A DNA stretch of 64,000 nucleotides from Erythrobacteraceae bacterium Alg239-R51 (GTDB lineage Bacteria > Pseudomonadota > Alphaproteobacteria > Sphingomonadales > Sphingomonadaceae), in the NCBI GenBank assembly GCA_947331495.1, contig CAMZOI010000002.1:248001-312000 (forward strand), given 5' to 3'. The position numbers and the translations under genes are program-made. The notes beneath the pieces were generated by a model. That model was not told the origin of the DNA and did no database searches. It was given only the letters and a program-made list of their open reading frames with translations. Positions 60,722 through 64,000 of this stretch are shown piece by piece. Numbering within the stretch: position 1 is the first letter of the stretch; each line of letters starts with the position of its first letter.

Positions 60722-62224
60722 TCAAGGATGCGGCGCCAGCCCGATCTCCACGCCAGTTTTGTCGGTAAGGGCAAACTTGTCCACCAGATCGCTACTCGCC
60801 CGGTTCAGACCGCGCACCTGCACGCTGCGCCCGCTGCGACGCATCCGTTCGACAACCTTGTCCAGTGCACCGACTGCGCTGATATCCCAGAAATGCGCCT
60901 TCGATACATCGATGATGACGTGGTCGGCCGGATCCGGTTGCGCGCCTTCCGGTCCGAGCGCTGCCTCGAACCGTTCCACGCTGGCATAGAAGATCTGGCC
61001 CTTGGCACGGTAGATCGCGGTTTCGCCGCTGCGTTCGCGCACAACTTCGAACATGGTCATGACCTTGTGGGTGAAGAAAACGCCAGAAAGGATGACCCCG
61101 GCGAGCACGCCGAGCGCAAGGTTGTGGGTGGCCACGACGACGGCGACGGTCGTGAGCATCACCACGCTCGATTGCCAAGGATGCTTCGACAGGTTCGGGA
61201 TTGAATTCCAGCTGAAAGTGCCGATCGAGACCATGATCATGATGGCCACCAGGGCGGGCATCGGTACCTGTCCAACCAGATCGCCAAGAACGGCGAGGAG
61301 TATAAGGAGGGACAGGCCAGCGGTAAATGTCGAAAGCCGCCCACGGCCGCCGCTGGTCACGTTGATGACGGACTGGCCGATCATCGCGCAACCGCCCATG
61401 CCGCCGACCATTGCCGCGGCAACGTTAGCGACACCCTGACCAGCACTTTCGCGGCGTTTGTCCGAGCCTGTATGGGTCATGTCGTCGACAATCTGCGCGG
61501 TCAGCAGCGATTCGAGCAGACCGACCGCCGCCATGGTGGCGGAGTAGGGTGCGATGATGCGCAGCGTTTCCCAGGTAAGGGGTACATCGGGCAGGACGAA
61601 ATACGGCAGCCCCTCGGGAAGATCGCCCATGTCGGCAACCGTGTTCACCGGCGCGCCCAGCCAGATGCTCAAACCGGTCAGCACGACGATAGCAACCAGC
61701 GGGCTGGGCACTGCGGTCGTCAAACGCGGGATGAGATAGATCATCGCAAGACCGGCGGCGACCATTGCGTAGGCTTGCCAACCGACACCGGTAAGCTGCG
61801 GGATCTGCGCCATGAAAATCAGGATGGCGAGCGCATTGACGAAGCCGGTGATGACGCTGCGGCTGACGAACTGCATCAGGAGATCGAGCCGGAGCAATGC
61901 GGCGATGCCCTGAAAAACGCCCATCAGGATGGTGGCAGCGAAAAGATACTCGACGCCATAATCGCGAACCAGCGGCACCACCACGACGGCGACCGCAGCA
62001 GTAGCGGCGCTGATCATGCCCGGCCGACCGCCCGTGAACGCGATGATCATGGCAATCGCGACCGATGCGTACAGACCCACGCGCGGATCCACGCCGGCAA
62101 TTATCGAAAACCCGATGGCTTCGGGAATAAGGGCAAGCGCGACGACAAGGCCAGCCAGTATGTCGGCTCGGATATTGGAGAACCAGTCGCGCTTGATCGC
62201 GCCGAAATCGGGCATGATGAACAT
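60722..62224 (-). CDS. SulP family sulfate/anion permease with STAS domain
   Basis: A 500-residue anion transporter. The membrane domain (about 20-390) includes ADILAGLVVALALIPEAIGF, GLYASVAIAMIIAFTGGRPG and MVGGMGGCAMIGQSVINVTS, the SulP signatures. The C-terminal STAS domain (about 410-500) has VIIDVSKAHFWDISAVGALD. Substrate may be sulfate, bicarbonate or another anion. The start may be ATG 62224 or 62215. Its 3' 93 bp are almost identical to the fragment at 59414-59506. It follows the FNT gene in the same direction with a 36-bp gap. Confidence 0.92.
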   Translation of the reverse strand: MFIMPDFGAIKRDWFSNIRADILAGLVVALALIPEAIGFSIIAGVDPRVGLYASVAIAMIIAFTGGRPGMISAATAAVAVVVVPLVRDYGVEYLFAATILMGVFQGIAALLRLDLLMQFVSRSVITGFVNALAILIFMAQIPQLTGVGWQAYAMVAAGLAMIYLIPRLTTAVPSPLVAIVVLTGLSIWLGAPVNTVADMGDLPEGLPYFVLPDVPLTWETLRIIAPYSATMAAVGLLESLLTAQIVDDMTHTGSDKRRESAGQGVANVAAAMVGGMGGCAMIGQSVINVTSGGRGRLSTFTAGLSLLILLAVLGDLVGQVPMPALVAIMIMVSIGTFSWNSIPNLSKHPWQSSVVMLTTVAVVVATHNLALGVLAGVILSGVFFTHKVMTMFEVVRERSGETAIYRAKGQIFYASVERFEAALGPEGAQPDPADHVIIDVSKAHFWDISAVGALDKVVERMRRSGRSVQVRGLNRASSDLVDKFALTDKTGVEIGLAPHP

Positions 62225-62336
62225 CCGTCGTATTCTTGAGGGTCGGCGCCTGGCACCTTCGACCGCGCATCGCGCAGTTCGCGGCCTCAATGGCAAATGT
62301 TGCAGTGCAGCACAACCCCGAGCTAGCCAGGGGCGC

Positions 62337-64000
62337 CTATTCTGCCGCTTCCATCGTCTGGCGTTCGGCCTGCTGGCGCATCCACATGTCGCGATACAGA
62401 CCGTCTGCCCGCAACAAAGCTTGGTGTGTGCCGCTTTCGGCAAGGCGCCCCTGGTCAAGAACGAGGATCCGGTCTGCATCGGCAATGGTGGAAAGCCGGT
62501 GGGCAATGGCCAGCGTGGTGCGGTGCTCGGATATGCGCCGCAAGGTCCCCAGTATGTCCTGCTCGGTCCGGCTGTCGAGCGCGCTCGTGGCTTCGTCAAG
62601 CACCAGGATCGGAGGGTCCTTCACCAGCGTCCGGGCGATGGCGACTCGCTGTTTCTCTCCGCCCGATAATTTCAGTCCGCGTTCGCCAACTTCGGTCTCG
62701 AACCCGTCCGGCAAATACTCGATGAAGGGCAAGATTGCGGCGGAACGGGCCGCCTCCACGATCCGCTCGTGCGAACTTTCCTCGCGACCGTATCCGATAT
62801 TGTAGCCGATGGTCTCGTTGAACAGAACGCTATCTTGGGGAACGATACCGATATTCGCGCGCAAGGAAATCTGGGTTACGTTGCGGATGTCTTGGCCATC
62901 GATGAGAATACGTCCGGAGTTCGGATCATAGAACCGAAAAAGCAGCCGGGCGATCGTGCTCTTTCCCGCGCCGGACGGACCGACGAGAGCGACCTGGCTG
63001 CCTGCCGGCACCTCGAAGCTGAGACCATGAAGGATTTCGCGTTCTGGTTCGTAACCGAAGCGAACGTTTTCGAACGCAACGGTCGGGCGTCGCACGACCA
63101 GCGCCGGCGCTCCCGGAGCGTCTTCGACCTCGACCTCGCTATCGATGAGTCGAAACATCGCTGCCATGTCGATGAGACCCTGCCGGATCGTGCGATAGAC
63201 CCAGCCAAGCATGTCGAGCGGACGGAAAAGCTGCATCAGGTAGGTGTTCACCAAGACAAGGTCGCCGGTGGTCAATTCGCCGCGGCTCCAGCCCCAAATG
63301 GTGAATGCCATGGCACCGCCCATCAGCAGGTTCATTATCAGCGCCTGCGTGATGTTGAGAAGGCCGAGGGAGTTTTCGCTCTTGATGGCGGCTTCGGCAT
63401 AGGAACCGGCGGCATGGGCGTACCGGTCCCGTTCGCGCGCTTCGGCACCGAAATATTTGACCGTCTCGTAATTCAACAGGCTGTCGACCGCGCGCGACAG
63501 CGCCTGTCCGTCGAGATCGTTCATTTCGCGGCGCAGCTTGGTGCGCCATTCGGTTATCCATCGGGTAATTGCGATATAAGCGACCACCGTCGCCCCTGTC
63601 GCAGCAACCAGTTCCCACCCGAAATTGATCCAGAAGATCACGCCAACGGCGATCAGTTCGATGATCGTGGGAGCGATGTTGAACAGCAGGAAATAGAGCA
63701 TCGAATCAATGCTTTTCGTGCCGCGTTCGATTGTCTTGGTAACCTCGCCCGTCCGTCGCGACAGGTGAAAGCGCAAGCTGAGCTGATGCAGTCTGGCGAA
63801 AGTATCTTCGGCCAGTTGCCGCGTTGCATCCTGTCCGACGCGCTCGAACGTGATGTTGCGCAAATTGTCGAAGACAACACCTGCAAAGCGCCCGGCGGCA
63901 TAGGCAATGACAAACGCCAGCGCGACCATCGCTGCCTCGTTGCCCGGCGTAGTCATTGAATCGACCGCCTGCTTGTAGGCAAAGGGAAGGGCCAGCATGG
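62337..64000 (-). CDS. Atm1/HMT1-type ABC exporter (partial, runs off right edge)
   Basis: A half-size ABC exporter; at least 553 residues are in the window and the N-terminus lies outside. The membrane domain has LAEDTFARLHQLSLRFHLSR and RRTGEVTKTIERGTKSIDSM, hallmarks of the Atm1/HMT1 subgroup. The ATPase domain has Walker A GPSGAGKSTIARLLFRF, Q-loop VPQDSVLFNETIGYNI, signature LSGGEKQRVAIARTL and Walker B ILVLDEATSALD. Related proteins export glutathione-linked or heavy-metal conjugates and support cytosolic iron-sulfur or metal homeostasis. No start codon can be assigned inside the window. Confidence 0.93.
   Translation of the reverse strand, partial: MLALPFAYKQAVDSMTTPGNEAAMVALAFVIAYAAGRFAGVVFDNLRNITFERVGQDATRQLAEDTFARLHQLSLRFHLSRRTGEVTKTIERGTKSIDSMLYFLLFNIAPTIIELIAVGVIFWINFGWELVAATGATVVAYIAITRWITEWRTKLRREMNDLDGQALSRAVDSLLNYETVKYFGAEARERDRYAHAAGSYAEAAIKSENSLGLLNITQALIMNLLMGGAMAFTIWGWSRGELTTGDLVLVNTYLMQLFRPLDMLGWVYRTIRQGLIDMAAMFRLIDSEVEVEDAPGAPALVVRRPTVAFENVRFGYEPEREILHGLSFEVPAGSQVALVGPSGAGKSTIARLLFRFYDPNSGRILIDGQDIRNVTQISLRANIGIVPQDSVLFNETIGYNIGYGREESSHERIVEAARSAAILPFIEYLPDGFETEVGERGLKLSGGEKQRVAIARTLVKDPPILVLDEATSALDSRTEQDILGTLRRISEHRTTLAIAHRLSTIADADRILVLDQGRLAESGTHQALLRADGLYRDMWMRQQAERQTMEAAE

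Noticed and set aside
62769-63959. A 396-residue plus-strand open frame opposite the Atm1-type exporter gene
   Set aside because: Antisense shadow of a clear ABC exporter.
1-64000. CRISPR arrays, rRNA genes and replication origins
   Set aside because: No regularly spaced repeats, rRNA-like sequence or iteron cluster was seen when reading through the window.

Overview
The window reads as chromosomal DNA of a GC-rich alphaproteobacterium, most likely order Sphingomonadales and plausibly Erythrobacteraceae-like. The clues are the BamE / hslVU / DUF177 / ubiquinol-cytochrome c chaperone / COQ9 neighbourhood, a DUF1134 protein, an FnrL-type regulator, and the DUF3489-DUF2924-recombinase cassette. 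This assignment rests on gene content and protein style only; no database search was possible.

Layout. (1) 1-3.3 kb, minus strand: two overlapping GH13 glycoside hydrolase genes (trehalose synthase-like and alpha-glucosidase) and a gluconokinase. (2) 3.6-8.8 kb: a heme-copper oxidase cluster with ctaG, a CopD/HemJ-like membrane protein, a convergent DUF2231 protein, coxB, a fused coxA-coxC and a small membrane protein. (3) 9.2-11.5 kb: the three-gene DUF3489, DUF2924 and large serine recombinase cassette. (4) 11.73-42.05 kb: a putative genomic island of about 30 kb. An intact tRNA-Ser(GCU) gene lies at its right end. A tyrosine integrase broken by one in-frame TGA lies just inside it. A perfect 20-bp copy of the tRNA 3' end lies at its left end. 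(5) 42.3-64 kb: mostly housekeeping genes, including aminotransferase, riboflavin synthesis, SCO1, COQ9, FeoAB, SSB, YceD, BamE, HslVU, a sulfate permease and an Atm1-type exporter.

The island has three functional blocks. The first, 12.6-19 kb, is an efflux operon: a GbsR/MarR regulator, an ABC ATPase, an FtsX-type permease, a HlyD adaptor and an outer-membrane factor. The second, 19-29.2 kb, looks like an oxygen-limitation and fermentation block: alcohol dehydrogenase, a tandem SpoIIAA-like protein, an outer-membrane barrel, an FnrL-type regulator, a decayed PHA synthase, MaoC-phosphate acetyltransferase, acetate kinase, a dicarboxylate symporter and an L,D-transpeptidase. Four FNR-type sites (TTGAY-N4-RTCAA) lie upstream of these genes, which suggests a compact self-contained regulon. 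The third, 30-39 kb, looks like a catabolic block: a membrane PQQ dehydrogenase, SDR and VOC genes face a TonB receptor and an alpha/beta hydrolase across a shared control region, with a TetR gene at the end. A scrap zone at 39-40.5 kb holds an IS3 remnant and broken genes.

The right flank also carries recombination debris at 59.4-59.9 kb. A deleted second sulP copy, nearly identical to the intact gene over only 93 bp, lies next to a second, divergent hslU tail.
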